Assembly: GCA_024330215.1 (NCBI GenBank)
Contig: JANDLU010000003.1
Coordinates: 57,074-121,073, forward strand
Source: Candidatus Gaiellasilicea maunaloa
GTDB taxonomy: Bacteria; Actinomycetota; Thermoleophilia; Gaiellales; Gaiellaceae
DNA: 64,000 nt
Reading direction: 5' to 3'
Both the position numbers and the translations under genes were made by a program. Position 1 is the stretch's first letter, and each line of letters begins with the position of its first letter. Below are positions 40,838 to 49,655 of the stretch, one piece after another. A model generated the notes under the pieces. It was given only the letters and a program-made list of their open reading frames with translations. It was not told the origin of the DNA and searched no databases.

Positions 40838-41358
40838 AACGGCAGCGCCTCGAGCTCCCGCCAGCGTTCGGGCTCATACTCCTCGAGCAGGGATGCGGCG
40901 CCGATCGAACAGGCCACCGGCAGCAGCGGCGTCAGTCGAGTGCGCACTCGTTCGAGGCTGATCGCCACCCGCGCAAAGCTAGCGATCGTCGCATGCGGCA
41001 CGGGCTCGTCGAACGCGCCTCCGTAGGGAGGAGTGTCCGGATAGCTCTTCCATAGACTGCGCATCGACTCCTTCAGCTCGCCCTGCGGCTCGGGAGCGAC
41101 GTATGCGACGACGTCGGGGAATTCCTCAACCCTCACAAGCGCGAACTGGAGCGGCGCGCGTTCGGCGAAGAATCCGAGCAGACCGTCGACCAACTCTGGC
41201 GTGACCGCTCCACGGGGAACGAACGGATGGAGCAGCGTGAGATGCAGACCGATGCGAGCTGCCCCTGCCGGATCGAGTTCGGCTCGCGCCTCAGCAACAG
41301 CCGGAGCGGCGTCATCGAGCATCAGCGAGATTGCCGTGCGAGGCGGTGACCCGCTCAC
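40777..41358 (-). CDS. 2H phosphoesterase / 2'-5' RNA ligase-like protein
   Basis: The GTG at 41358 overlaps the polX stop (GTGA) and gives 193 residues. Both catalytic HxT motifs are present, HLTLLHPF and PHATIASF, separated by about 75 residues as in the family, with the first strand RTAISLMLDDA. Members act as cyclic phosphodiesterases or RNA ligases on 2'-phospho ends; which is unknown. The last 20 residues (FGASGWDRAGASGVAAKSRS) are coded inside the duplicated polX end, so the C terminus was probably remade by the duplication. Confidence 0.85.
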   Translation of the reverse strand: MSGSPPRTAISLMLDDAAPAVAEARAELDPAGAARIGLHLTLLHPFVPRGAVTPELVDGLLGFFAERAPLQFALVRVEEFPDVVAYVAPEPQGELKESMRSLWKSYPDTPPYGGAFDEPVPHATIASFARVAISLERVRTRLTPLLPVACSIGAASLLEEYEPERWRELEALPFGASGWDRAGASGVAAKSRS

Positions 41359-43064
41359 TTCAGAAGCTTCTCGATCTCCGCCCACGGGCGCGTGTTCAGG
41401 ATCTGCTCCTTCGAGAGCCACGCGCGCCGGGCCTGCGCGATCCCGAGCTCGACGTAGCCGAGCGCGCCGGTGGAGTGGCCGTCGCTCGAGACGACGAGCG
41501 TCAGGCCAGCCTCGCCGGCGAGCCGCGCGTTCGCGTCGCGGAGGTCGAGCCGGTCGGGCTGCGAGTTGATCTCGAGGAACGTGCCTGTCGCGAGGGCACG
41601 CTCGACCACGCGCTCGACCGCGATCGTCGAGGGCAGGCGCTTGCCGATCTTACGGCCAGTCAGGTGGCCGATGCAGTCGACGTGCGGGTTCTCCAGCGCC
41701 GCGAGCACGCGGCCCGTCGGATCGTTCTCGAAGCTCGAGTGCACCGACGCCATCGCCCAGTCGAGCTGCTCGAGCAGCTCGTCCGCGAGATCGAGCTCGC
41801 CGTTCGCGCGGATGTTCACCTCGATCCCCTTCAGGATCCGGAAGGGCGCGAGCCACTCGTTCAGCGCGTCGATCTCCTCCCACTGGCGCTCCAGCCGGCC
41901 CTCGCGCAACCGCTGCGAGTGGTCGCACATCGCGAGGTAGTCGTGCCCGAGCTCGCGTGCCGCGAGCGCCATCTCCTCGATCGTCGCCTTCCCGTCCGAC
42001 CAGGTCGAGTGCGAGTGGAGGTCCCCGCAGAGGTCGGCGCGCTCGACGAGCGTCGGCAAGTTGCCCTCGCGCGCGGCCGCCAGCTCACCGCCGTTCTCGC
42101 GCAGCTCGGGCGGGATGAACGCGTAGCCGAGATGCGCATAGACGGCCTCTTCGTCCTCGGCGCTGAAGACCTCGCCGGTCTCGGTCGTCGTGATCCCGTA
42201 CTCCGACACGGAGAAGCCGCGCCTGACGGCCTCCTCGCGGAGGGCGACGTTGTGCTCCTTGGAACCCGTGAAGTGCTGGAGCAGGTTCCCGTACGACTCG
42301 GGCGGAACGACGCGGAGGTCGAAGCGGAGACCGTCGTTCGAGATCACCGTTGCCTTCGTCTCGCCCTTGGCGACGACGTCCGCGACCCAGACGAGCTTCG
42401 TGAAGTAGTCGATCAGGGCGGGCGGATCGGTCGAGGTGGCGATGAGGTCGAGGTCGCGGAAGGTCTCGCGGCGCCGGCGTACCGAGCCGGCCTCGGAGAC
42501 CTTCACCGCGGCCGGATGCTCGCGGAGAACGGAGACGACGGCGAGCACCGCCGGCAGGCCCGCCCCCAGCAGGCGGCGCGACTCGCGCGGGTCCTTCGGC
42601 GTCTCGGCGAGCGCCTTCAGGATCTTCGCCTCGGTCGTCGCTCCCAGCCCGGCGAGCGTGCGCAGCCGCTCGCCCTCGGCCGCGGCCTTCAGCTCCGCGA
42701 CGGTCGTCACCCCGAGCTCCTGCCAGATCCGCCGCGCGGTCTTCGGGCCCAGGCCGGGCAGGTGCATGAAGCGGACGACCTCCTCGGGAATGAGCGCCTT
42801 CCTCTTCGTTAGCGCCTTCATCTCCCCGAGCTCGACCACCTCGACGATCTTCCCTTCGATCGTGGCGCCGATCCCGGCGAGGCTCTTGGCCTTGCCGTCG
42901 AGCGCGAGCTGGGCGACCGGGCCGCCGGTCTCGCGGATCCGGGTCGCCGCGCGCCGGTAGGCGAGCACGCGGAACGAGCTCTCGCCCTCGAGCTCGCTCA
43001 GATCGGCCAGCAGCTCGAGCTGCGCCGCGAGCTCGTCGTTCCTCGGCAGGGTTGCAGAGCTCAC
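41355..43064 (-). CDS. polX: DNA polymerase/3'-5' exonuclease PolX
   Basis: The 569-residue protein (GTG start) has the X-family polymerase part (HhH motifs MHLPGLGPKTARRIWQEL and LAGLGATTEAKIL; palm GSVRRRRETFRDLDLIAT with the metal aspartates). It is followed by a PHP phosphoesterase domain (DLHSHSTWSDGKATIEEM, AMCDHSQ, GIEVNI, DWAMASVHSSF, EINSQPDRLDL, SSDGHS). This is the standard bacterial PolX layout, used in base-excision and gap repair. It is followed by the coupled 2H gene, and a repeat of its 3' end lies beyond that. Confidence 0.95.
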   Translation of the reverse strand: MSSATLPRNDELAAQLELLADLSELEGESSFRVLAYRRAATRIRETGGPVAQLALDGKAKSLAGIGATIEGKIVEVVELGEMKALTKRKALIPEEVVRFMHLPGLGPKTARRIWQELGVTTVAELKAAAEGERLRTLAGLGATTEAKILKALAETPKDPRESRRLLGAGLPAVLAVVSVLREHPAAVKVSEAGSVRRRRETFRDLDLIATSTDPPALIDYFTKLVWVADVVAKGETKATVISNDGLRFDLRVVPPESYGNLLQHFTGSKEHNVALREEAVRRGFSVSEYGITTTETGEVFSAEDEEAVYAHLGYAFIPPELRENGGELAAAREGNLPTLVERADLCGDLHSHSTWSDGKATIEEMALAARELGHDYLAMCDHSQRLREGRLERQWEEIDALNEWLAPFRILKGIEVNIRANGELDLADELLEQLDWAMASVHSSFENDPTGRVLAALENPHVDCIGHLTGRKIGKRLPSTIAVERVVERALATGTFLEINSQPDRLDLRDANARLAGEAGLTLVVSSDGHSTGALGYVELGIAQARRAWLSKEQILNTRPWAEIEKLLK

Positions 43065-43075
43065 TGCGGGACGAC

Positions 43076-43197
43076 CACACGCTGCCGGGGCGCGCCGCCC
43101 GCGTGCGATGCAAGGACGCAGGGAGCGGCGATAGCAGCGCTATCGCCGCGACTGAGGACGCCGCAGCGTGCCGGGCGGCGCGTCCCGGCGGCCTGTG
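43076..43197. mobile_element. 122-bp MITE-like element with terminal inverted repeats and central hairpin
   Basis: The left arm CACACGCTGCCGGGGCGCGCCGCCCG and the right arm, whose complement reads CACAGGCCGCCGGGACGCGCCGCCCG, match over about 26 bases with few differences. A perfect central hairpin (GCGGCGATAG-CAGCG-CTATCGCCGC, 43125-43149) lies midway. No ORF inside. It fills the gap between the divergent polX and mannosyltransferase genes. Structure is seen; mobility is inference. Confidence 0.55.
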
Positions 43198-43244
43198 CTT
43201 CGTTCCGAAGGGAGCTCCTAGCCACTTCCCGCGATGATACGGAG

Positions 43245-43958
43245 GTGAGAGCGATGGTTTGCTTGCCCACATACGATGAGCGCGAGAGCCTCGAGCCGAT
43301 GCTGCGCGCGCTCGGCGAGGTGCTCGGACCGGACGACCGCGTGCTCGTGATCGACGACAACTCCCCCGACGGCACCGGCGAGCTCGCCGACCGACTCGCG
43401 GCCGAGCTTCCCTTCGTCGACGTGCTCCACCGGCAGCGGAAGGACGGACTCGGGCGCGCGTACATCGCCGGCTTCCGGATCGCGCTCGACCGCGGCGCCG
43501 AGCTCGTCCTCGAGCTGGACTGCGACTTCTCGCACGACCCGAGAGACGTGCCCCGGTTGATCGAGGCGGCGGGCTCCGCCGATCTCGTGCTGGGCTCGCG
43601 CTACGTGGCGGGCGGCGGGGTGCGGGACTGGGGGCTCGTCCGCCGCCTGATCTCGCGAGGCGCGTCCCTCTACACTCGCCTGCTGCTGATGCCGGTGCGG
43701 GATGCCACCGGCGGCTTCAAGTGCTTCCGCCGTGAGGTGCTCGAGCGGCTCGATCTCGACGCGATCACCTCGCGTGGCTACATGTTCCAGATCGAGACGA
43801 CGTTCCGCGCCCGTCGCGCCGGCTTCCGGGTCGTCGAGATCCCGATCGTCTTCTCCGACCGCGAGGTCGGCGGGTCCAAGATGTCGCGGGCAATCGTCGC
43901 GGAAGCGATCTGGAAGGTGCCGGCGCTGCGGCTTGCGTCGCTGCGAGGGCGGCTGTGA
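43245..43958 (+). CDS. Polyprenol-monophosphomannose synthase (Ppm1/DPM1 type)
   Basis: The 237-residue GT2 enzyme shows VCLPTYDERESLEPMLRAL, VLVIDDNSPDGTGELAD, GLGRAYIAGFRIALDRGAELVLELDCDFSHDP (DxD), and GSRYVAGGGVRDWG with RDATGGFKCFRREVL. These are the DPM1 signatures; there is no C-terminal membrane domain. It would move mannose from GDP-mannose to polyprenyl phosphate, feeding lipoglycan or protein mannosylation. It opens a + operon; the next gene overlaps by 4 bases. Confidence 0.92.
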   Translation: MRAMVCLPTYDERESLEPMLRALGEVLGPDDRVLVIDDNSPDGTGELADRLAAELPFVDVLHRQRKDGLGRAYIAGFRIALDRGAELVLELDCDFSHDPRDVPRLIEAAGSADLVLGSRYVAGGGVRDWGLVRRLISRGASLYTRLLLMPVRDATGGFKCFRREVLERLDLDAITSRGYMFQIETTFRARRAGFRVVEIPIVFSDREVGGSKMSRAIVAEAIWKVPALRLASLRGRL

Positions 43959-44275
43959 GGCAGGCGACGGACGCGAGCTTCGCGGACGACGTGCTCGCCG
44001 CGGCCGGCCCTGTGATCGTGGACTTCTGGGCACCCTGGTGCAAGCCGTGCAAGGCGCTCGAGCCGATCCTCGAGGCGCTCGCCGCCGAGCACGGGCTCGG
44101 CCTGGTGGGGCTGAACATCGACGAGCACCTCGGCGTGCCGTCCCGCTACGGCGTCCTCTCGCTGCCGACGGTGATCCTGTTCGAGGGCGGCGAGCCGCGC
44201 TCGGAGGTGATCGGAGCCCGGCCAGGCTCCCACTTCGAGCGGGCCTGGGCCGGCTGGCTCGGCGGCGGCGGATGA
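43955..44275 (+). CDS. Thioredoxin-fold protein with WCKPC active site
   Basis: The 106-residue protein has the thioredoxin core AAAGPVIVDFWAPWCKPCKALEPILEAL, NIDEHLGVPSRYGVLSLPTVILFEGGE (cis-proline in LPT). The active site is WCKPC rather than WCGPC, which should shift its redox behaviour. It is coupled on both sides (GTGA with the mannosyltransferase, ATGA with the methyltransferase). Confidence 0.93.
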   Translation: MRQATDASFADDVLAAAGPVIVDFWAPWCKPCKALEPILEALAAEHGLGLVGLNIDEHLGVPSRYGVLSLPTVILFEGGEPRSEVIGARPGSHFERAWAGWLGGGG

Positions 44276-44928
44276 GCGAGGTGCGCTACGACGGGCATGC
44301 GGACTGGTTCGATGCCATCGCGACCTCTGAGCTCGGCCTCTTCGGCCGTCGGATCGTGATCGAGCTGTTGGGTTCGGGTCCGGGTGCGCTCGTCGACGTC
44401 GGCTGTGGTGGTGGCTCGCACGCCGCCGCGTTTGCGGAGCTTGGCTGGAGCGTCACCGGGATCGACGTCTCGGAGGATCAGTTGCGCCTGGCGCGCGCCC
44501 GTGGAATCGACGCGCGGCTCGGGCGCGCAGAGGAGTTGCCCTTTGCAAACGCGAGCTTCGACGCCGCCGTCTCGATGTGGACACACACCGACGTGGACGA
44601 CTTCGACGCGGAGGCGCGAGAGATCGCGCGCGTGCTTCGGCCCGGAGCGCCGTTCGTCTACTTCGGCGCGCACCCCTGCTTTGTCGGGCCGCACACGCGC
44701 TTTGTCGTCGACGAGGGGCTGCCCGAGCTGCACCCTGGCTATCGCACGACAGGCCGCTACGACAACGCCCACCGGCCCGACGGAATCCGAGCACGGGTCG
44801 GCGCGGCACATCTCCCGCTCGCGCTTCTTCTGCGAGCCTTCGTGGAAGCTGGGCTTCGCCTCGAGCGAATCGAAGAACCGGGTGACCGCGAGTACCCGTA
44901 CACGCTGGCGCTGCGTTGGCGTCGGTAG
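44272..44928 (+). CDS. Class I SAM-dependent methyltransferase
   Basis: The ATG at 44272 gives 218 residues. The SAM-binding motif I is ALVDVGCGGGSHAAAFAELGWSVTGIDVSEDQLRLARARG, followed by RAEELPFANASFDAAVSMWTHTDVDDFDAEAREIARVLRPGAPFVYFG, the UbiE/Methyltransf_11 pattern. The substrate is unknown. Start and stop overlap the neighbours (4 and 13 bases). The track joins it to a wrong upstream frame. Confidence 0.9.
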   Translation: MSEVRYDGHADWFDAIATSELGLFGRRIVIELLGSGPGALVDVGCGGGSHAAAFAELGWSVTGIDVSEDQLRLARARGIDARLGRAEELPFANASFDAAVSMWTHTDVDDFDAEAREIARVLRPGAPFVYFGAHPCFVGPHTRFVVDEGLPELHPGYRTTGRYDNAHRPDGIRARVGAAHLPLALLLRAFVEAGLRLERIEEPGDREYPYTLALRWRR

Positions 44929-47156
44929 CCGAATCCGCCTGGCTGCAGATCCTCGAAGGCGAGGAACTCGCCTACCTCGGCACGGAGCCGGCTCGCGCGG
45001 GCCGAGCCGAGCCGTTTCCGGACGATCTCGACCCGCGCGTCGCCTCAGCGCTCGTTGGGCTCGGGATCGCGTCGCTCTGGCGTCACCAGGCCGAGGCGTG
45101 GGAGGCGGCACGCGCCGGCGGCAACCTGATCGTCACGACCGGCACCGCGAGCGGCAAGAGCCTCGCGTTCAACCTGCCCGTGCTCGACCTGCTCGCTCGG
45201 GAGCCGAAGAGCCGTGCGCTCTACCTCTATCCCACAAAGGCGCTCGCGCAGGATCAGGCGCGGGCGCTGCAGGCGTTCGGGCTGAAGGGCGTGAAGCCGG
45301 CGATCTACGACGGCGACACGGAGACCGAGAGGCGCTGGCAGATCCGCAAGTGGACGAACGTCCTCCTGACGAACCCGGACATGCTCCACGTCGGGATCCT
45401 CCCGCGGCACGACCGCTGGGGCGACGTGCTCTCGAACCTTCGCTTCGTGGTCGTGGACGAGGCTCATGTCTACCGCGGCGTCTTCGGCTCGCACGTCGCC
45501 AACGTGCTGCGGCGGCTGCGGCGGCTCGCGCGGGCATACGGCGCCGAGCCGCAGTTCATCCTCGCCTCGGCGACGATCGCGAACCCCGGCGAGCTGGCGG
45601 CGGCGCTGCTCGGGGAACCCGCCACGGTGATCGAAGGGGACGCGGCTCCGAGGGCCGAGCGGACGATCGCGCTCTGGAACCCGCCGCTCACGGATCCCGA
45701 GCTCGGGTTGCGGGCCAGCTCGCTCGGCGAAGCCTCCCGGCTCCTCGCCGGCTTCACGCAGCGCGGCCTGCGGACGATCTGCTTCGCGAAGAGCCGCAAG
45801 GCGGTCGAGCTGATCCATCGCTTCACGGTCGAGCGCGTCGACGACGCCGCCGCAAAGCGGCTCGCTCCCTACCGCGCCGGCTACACGCCCGCGCAGCGGC
45901 GCGAGATCGAGGGGCGACTGATGGCCGGCGAGCTGCTCGGGGTGACCGCGACCGACGCGCTCGAGCTCGGGATCGACATCGGCGCGCTCGACTGTGCGAT
46001 CTCGGTGGCGTTCCCCGGTACGGTCTCCTCGCTGCGGCAACAGTGGGGTCGCGCCGGGCGCAGGGGTCACGGCGTCGCCGTCCTCGTCGCGAGCGAGGAC
46101 GCGCTCGACCAGTTCTTCATGCGCGATCCCGAGGCGCTCCTCTCCCGCATCGTCGAGGCGGCGATCCTCGACCACGCGAACCCTCGCGTGCTGGACGGGC
46201 ACGTGCTCTCGGCCACGTTCGAGGGACCGATCGACGCGGCGGATGCGCAGACGCTCGGGCCGGAGGCGCTCGAGCGAGCGGCCGTGCTCCCGGAGCTCAA
46301 GCACACCGCCGCCGGCTGGATCTGGGCGGGCACGGACTATCCGGCCGCGCGGGTCGGGCTCCGCTCCGGCGAGCCCGAGTCGTTCACCGTGGTCGACCGC
46401 GAGACCGGCGCGGTGCTTGGGCTCGTCGAGCGCTCGCGCGCCTACTCGACGGTGCACGAGGGCGCCGTCTACCTCCACCTCGGCGAGCAGCACCTCGTCC
46501 GCGAGCTCGACCTGGAGGCGCGGACCGCCGTCGTCAGCTCGGCCGCGGTCGACTGGTACACCCAGGCGAAGAAGGAGACGCAGACCGCGATCGTGGAGCC
46601 GCTTCGGATGGAAACGCGGCTCGGACTCGAGCTCTACTTCGGCCGGGTCTCCGTGACGGAGCAGGTCGTCGCCTACCAGCGCAAGTCGATCAGTGGCGGC
46701 GACACGCTCGAGACCGTCCCGCTCGACCTCCCCGAGACGAGCTTCGAGACCGAGGCCGTCTGGTTCGCGCCGACGGCCGCACAGCTTGAGGGGCTCGAGG
46801 AGATGCCGAAGCTCCTCTCCTCGCTACACGCCGCCGAGCACTCGCTGATCGCGCTGCTGCCGCTCTGGGCGATGTGCGACCGCTGGGACATCGGCGGGCT
46901 CTCGACGAACGTCCACTTCCAGACCGGGCTGCCGACGATCTTCGTCTACGACGGCCACGCTGGCGGAGTCGGGATCACCGAGCGCGGCTTCGAGCGTTTC
47001 GAGGGTTGGGTCGAGGACACGGCGCGGATGCTCGCCGGCTGCCCCTGCTCGGCCGGCTGCCCGAGCTGCGTCCAGAGCCCGAAGTGCGGCAACCTGAACG
47101 AGCTCCTGGACAAGGCGGGCGCGCTGCTGCTACTCCGGCGGCTGCTCGCCGGCTGA
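44916..47156 (+). CDS. MrfA/Hrq1-type DEAD/DEAH-box helicase with zinc-binding DUF1998 tail
   Basis: The 746-residue SF2 helicase has motif I TTGTASGKSLAFNLP, Ia LYPTKALAQDQ, II VVDEAHVYRG, III ILASATIANP, V ATDALELGIDIGALD, and VI QQWGRAGRRGHGVAVLV. The C terminus has the four-cysteine MZB cluster CPCSAGCPSCVQSPKCGN. This is the plan of B. subtilis MrfA, needed for UvrA-independent repair of mitomycin damage, and of yeast Hrq1. The TTG start overlaps the methyltransferase by 13 bases. The 3' end overlaps a convergent gene by 27 bases. Confidence 0.92.
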   Translation: MASVAESAWLQILEGEELAYLGTEPARAGRAEPFPDDLDPRVASALVGLGIASLWRHQAEAWEAARAGGNLIVTTGTASGKSLAFNLPVLDLLAREPKSRALYLYPTKALAQDQARALQAFGLKGVKPAIYDGDTETERRWQIRKWTNVLLTNPDMLHVGILPRHDRWGDVLSNLRFVVVDEAHVYRGVFGSHVANVLRRLRRLARAYGAEPQFILASATIANPGELAAALLGEPATVIEGDAAPRAERTIALWNPPLTDPELGLRASSLGEASRLLAGFTQRGLRTICFAKSRKAVELIHRFTVERVDDAAAKRLAPYRAGYTPAQRREIEGRLMAGELLGVTATDALELGIDIGALDCAISVAFPGTVSSLRQQWGRAGRRGHGVAVLVASEDALDQFFMRDPEALLSRIVEAAILDHANPRVLDGHVLSATFEGPIDAADAQTLGPEALERAAVLPELKHTAAGWIWAGTDYPAARVGLRSGEPESFTVVDRETGAVLGLVERSRAYSTVHEGAVYLHLGEQHLVRELDLEARTAVVSSAAVDWYTQAKKETQTAIVEPLRMETRLGLELYFGRVSVTEQVVAYQRKSISGGDTLETVPLDLPETSFETEAVWFAPTAAQLEGLEEMPKLLSSLHAAEHSLIALLPLWAMCDRWDIGGLSTNVHFQTGLPTIFVYDGHAGGVGITERGFERFEGWVEDTARMLAGCPCSAGCPSCVQSPKCGNLNELLDKAGALLLLRRLLAG

Positions 47157-47579
47157 CCCCGACTCGGTCAGCGCGCCCTCGATTTTCGCAATCGCAGCCG
47201 CTTCTACGTCGTCCCCGCCTCCCGCGGCAGCCGACACCGAGCGGGCGAGCTCGAGGACGAAGGCGCGATACGCCTCGAGCTCGTCGGGGGCCTTCGTCCG
47301 CAGCAGCTCGGCCGAGGAACGGAGCGCCTCCAGCGTTCCCGACTCGACGTCGCCGGCCGTTGCCGTCAGCCCGAACCCGGTGCCACGTCCCTCCGCGAGT
47401 CGCTGGATCAGCGGGCTCTGGGAGCTCCGCTTGGCCGCGACGAGATGCTTCGCGATTGAGCCGGCCTCCTTGAACGTGTCGAAGAAGCCCTTGTCGCTGA
47501 CCGCGACGAGCAAGCCGGCGCCGGTGGCACCCGTGCGCAGGGTCTCGATCTCGGTGTCGCTCAACGGCTGTGCGTTCAT
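47130..47579 (-). CDS. Uncharacterised 149-aa protein upstream partner of the Mn-catalase locus
   Basis: The protein (MNAQPLSDTEIETLRTGATGAGLLVAVSDKGFFDTFKEAGSIAKHLV) is soluble and helical: three or four amphipathic helices with small-residue stretches (ARSVSAAAGGGDDVEAAAIAKIEGAL). I do not recognise a family, though the four-helix look would allow a ferritin- or TerB-like fold. It lies 42 bases after the manganese catalase on the same strand, and convergent into the helicase gene. Codon use is normal. Confidence 0.7.
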   Translation of the reverse strand: MNAQPLSDTEIETLRTGATGAGLLVAVSDKGFFDTFKEAGSIAKHLVAAKRSSQSPLIQRLAEGRGTGFGLTATAGDVESGTLEALRSSAELLRTKAPDELEAYRAFVLELARSVSAAAGGGDDVEAAAIAKIEGALTESGSAGEQPPE

Positions 47580-47621
47580 GTCCGCTCCTTTGTCGTGAGG
47601 TCGCCTCGAGCCGTCGAGCGT

Positions 47622-48614
47622 TTACTTCTTCCAGCCGGCCTTCTTCATGGCTGCCCGCCTCGGCTTCGCCGACGGGCCACTTCCGTTCGCGACCTCTCCG
47701 GTCGGCTGCTTCGGGAGGCCCGCTTGCGTGCGCAGCTTCTGCGCGATCTCCGCGATCTCCTCGGGCGCGTAGTCGGGCGCGAAGACCGCGGGCTGAGAAG
47801 GCAGATCGTGGGCGGGCACTCCCTCGGGCGCCTCGTCGACGACGACGAGCTCCTCCCCGGTCTCCGGGTGCGGCCCGTTGAAGACGGCGCCGAGCTCGTG
47901 GTAGTCCGCCGGCGAGAAGCGATAGAGCCGGAGATGGTCGCCGCGCTCGATGTGCGGCCTGCACTCCGGGATCTTCTCCGTCGGGATGCGCGGCGAGGGG
48001 AAGAGCTTCGTCAGGTCGGCCCCGGTCAAGCGCTCGAGTGCGCGTGCGTAAGCCACCTGGTGAACCCCACCACGGACGAGCAGGTAGCCGGTCAGCGCTC
48101 GCGCCGCCGGGTGCTCGACCATCTCGTACACCTTGAGCTTGCCGTTGCGGGCCCCCGTTTCGAGGAAGAAGTTGTGGGTCAGATCCTCCACGAGGTCGCC
48201 GGACGAGAAGACGTAGCTGCCGTCCCACGGCTGACCCAGCGAGTTCTGTGGGAGCGCCCCCTGGCCACCGACGAGGAAGTGATGCGGATTGCCGATTCCC
48301 TTCACCTTGGCCAGCGCGGCCTTCGGCGCCTTCCCGTCGGTCACGGGCGTAGCACCGGTGAGCATCGTGTTGATCGTCGCTGCGACGAGCTCAACGTGTC
48401 CGAACTCCTCGGCCGCGATGTTCGCGACGAGATCGTAGAAGGGCCGCGCTCCCTGCCGGTTGCGGAAGTTGAACGACTGGAACGTGTAGTTCATGAACGT
48501 CGACATCTCGCCGAAGCGTCCGCCCATCAGCTCCTGCACCGCGGCTGCTCCCGCGACATCCGGCTCCGACGGGGGCGGCAACTCGGTGGCGATGCGATCG
48601 ATCCTGCGAATCAT
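47622..48614 (-). CDS. Manganese (non-haem) catalase
   Basis: The 330-residue protein has the ferritin-like four-helix core with the dimanganese ligands: GRFGEMSTFMNYTFQSFNFR, NIAAEEFGHVELVAATIN, LETGARNGKLKVYEMVEHPAARALTGYLLVRGGVHQVAYARALERLTG. The C-terminal 45 residues are a lysine-rich extension (KPRRAAMKKAGWKK). It breaks down H2O2 without haem. Full length compares well with other Mn catalases (about 280-300 plus the tail). Confidence 0.94.
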   Translation of the reverse strand: MIRRIDRIATELPPPSEPDVAGAAAVQELMGGRFGEMSTFMNYTFQSFNFRNRQGARPFYDLVANIAAEEFGHVELVAATINTMLTGATPVTDGKAPKAALAKVKGIGNPHHFLVGGQGALPQNSLGQPWDGSYVFSSGDLVEDLTHNFFLETGARNGKLKVYEMVEHPAARALTGYLLVRGGVHQVAYARALERLTGADLTKLFPSPRIPTEKIPECRPHIERGDHLRLYRFSPADYHELGAVFNGPHPETGEELVVVDEAPEGVPAHDLPSQPAVFAPDYAPEEIAEIAQKLRTQAGLPKQPTGEVANGSGPSAKPRRAAMKKAGWKK

Positions 48615-48753
48615 GAGTGTCCTCCAGTTCTGTTGGTGTTCTGTGCCATTACGCGCAGGCTGAGGCGAGCGAACGAGCCACTCCCGGTGCGACCGGTGTC
48701 ACGGCCCCACCGGGAAGTCGCCGCGCCCAAAACAAGGCCGGTACCGACGCTCC

Positions 48754-49095
48754 TTAGCGTCCAGTCCGTGCCCCGCTCGGCCGCTCGTCGTGATCCGCCC
48801 AATACGGGTCGCGGCTTCCTGCCTTCGCGAGCCCCCGGCTGACCATGTACGCCGACGCCGTGATGGCGACGTAGAGCCAAGCGCGAACCGCCGGGAAAGC
48901 GTCCGTCGGATCGTCACCGTTGCTGCCGCCGGTGTTGCCGTCTCCCTCGCCAATGAGCGCCGAGGCGATCAGGATGCCGACCACTACCGCAACCATCGCC
49001 CAGAACTCCGTCGTCTTGAACGCCTGTTTGGTCTCTGTCGTAAGCCGCATAGCGTCGCGCGTGCCTTGCCGAGCCGTGCCATTGTCTGGTGCCAT
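48754..49095 (-). CDS. Small membrane protein (113 aa)
   Basis: The ATG at 49095 behind a strong AGGAGGGG gives 113 residues. The N-terminal part is polar (TTETKQAFKTTEFWAMV), followed by one helix (AMVAVVVGILIASALIG), a Gly/Asn/Asp linker (GEGDGNTGGSNGDD) and a second helix (AWLYVAITASAYMVSRGLAKAG). No family recognised. It lies upstream of the Mn catalase, same strand, with a 139-base gap. Confidence 0.7.
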   Translation of the reverse strand: MAPDNGTARQGTRDAMRLTTETKQAFKTTEFWAMVAVVVGILIASALIGEGDGNTGGSNGDDPTDAFPAVRAWLYVAITASAYMVSRGLAKAGSRDPYWADHDERPSGARTGR

Positions 49096-49280
49096 CGAGC
49101 CCCTCCTTAGCGAATGTGCCGCATGAGCCGGGGTCAGGGGCCGTAGCGAACTTCGACGGTGACGTCCCCTCTCACCCGCTCCACAAACGTCACGCTCGAG
49201 GCTCACGCGAGCATGAGAATGTTGTCGGGAGTGCGAACCAGTACGGAAAGGACTGGCCGCTGCCCGGTTATCATCGTGCG

Positions 49281-49655
49281 GTGGCATCCAGTACCGAGCG
49301 AGCAGCCGTGGCCGGGCTAATGGACGACGAGGAGCTTCCCGTGGCCCTTCGACGGCTGATGGCCGTCACCGAGGCATCGTTCGAGCACCGCGCACAGCTC
49401 GAGCGTGCTCTCAAGACGAGAATCGTGGTCGAGCAGGCAAAGGGGGTGTTGACGGAGCGCTTTCGTGTGAGGCCCGACGAGGCGTACGAGCTCCTGAGAG
49501 GAACAGCCCGGTTTCGCCAGATCAACGTCCACGAGCTTGCGCGCGCGGTTGTCGACACCTCCGACACGCCGGCCGCAATTCTTGCGTACATCCAGAAGTC
49601 GATGACTGAGAGCACCGACGCTCCGAGTGTCGAAGGGCTGCGTGAAGGCTCATGA
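49281..49655 (+). CDS. ANTAR-domain protein
   Basis: The GTG at 49281 gives 124 residues. The ANTAR three-helix domain is LERALKTRIVVEQAKGVLTERFRVRPDEAYELLRGTARFRQINVHELARAVVD, with the conserved A-KG-L and AY-LLR positions. ANTAR domains bind paired RNA hairpins and act as antiterminators. There is no attached GAF or PAS sensor, only a short N-terminal helix. The stop overlaps the next small gene (ATGA). Confidence 0.88.
   Translation: MASSTERAAVAGLMDDEELPVALRRLMAVTEASFEHRAQLERALKTRIVVEQAKGVLTERFRVRPDEAYELLRGTARFRQINVHELARAVVDTSDTPAAILAYIQKSMTESTDAPSVEGLREGS

Noticed and set aside
44384-46789. 801-aa + strand ORF
   Set aside because: Out-of-frame reading of the methyltransferase and helicase genes.
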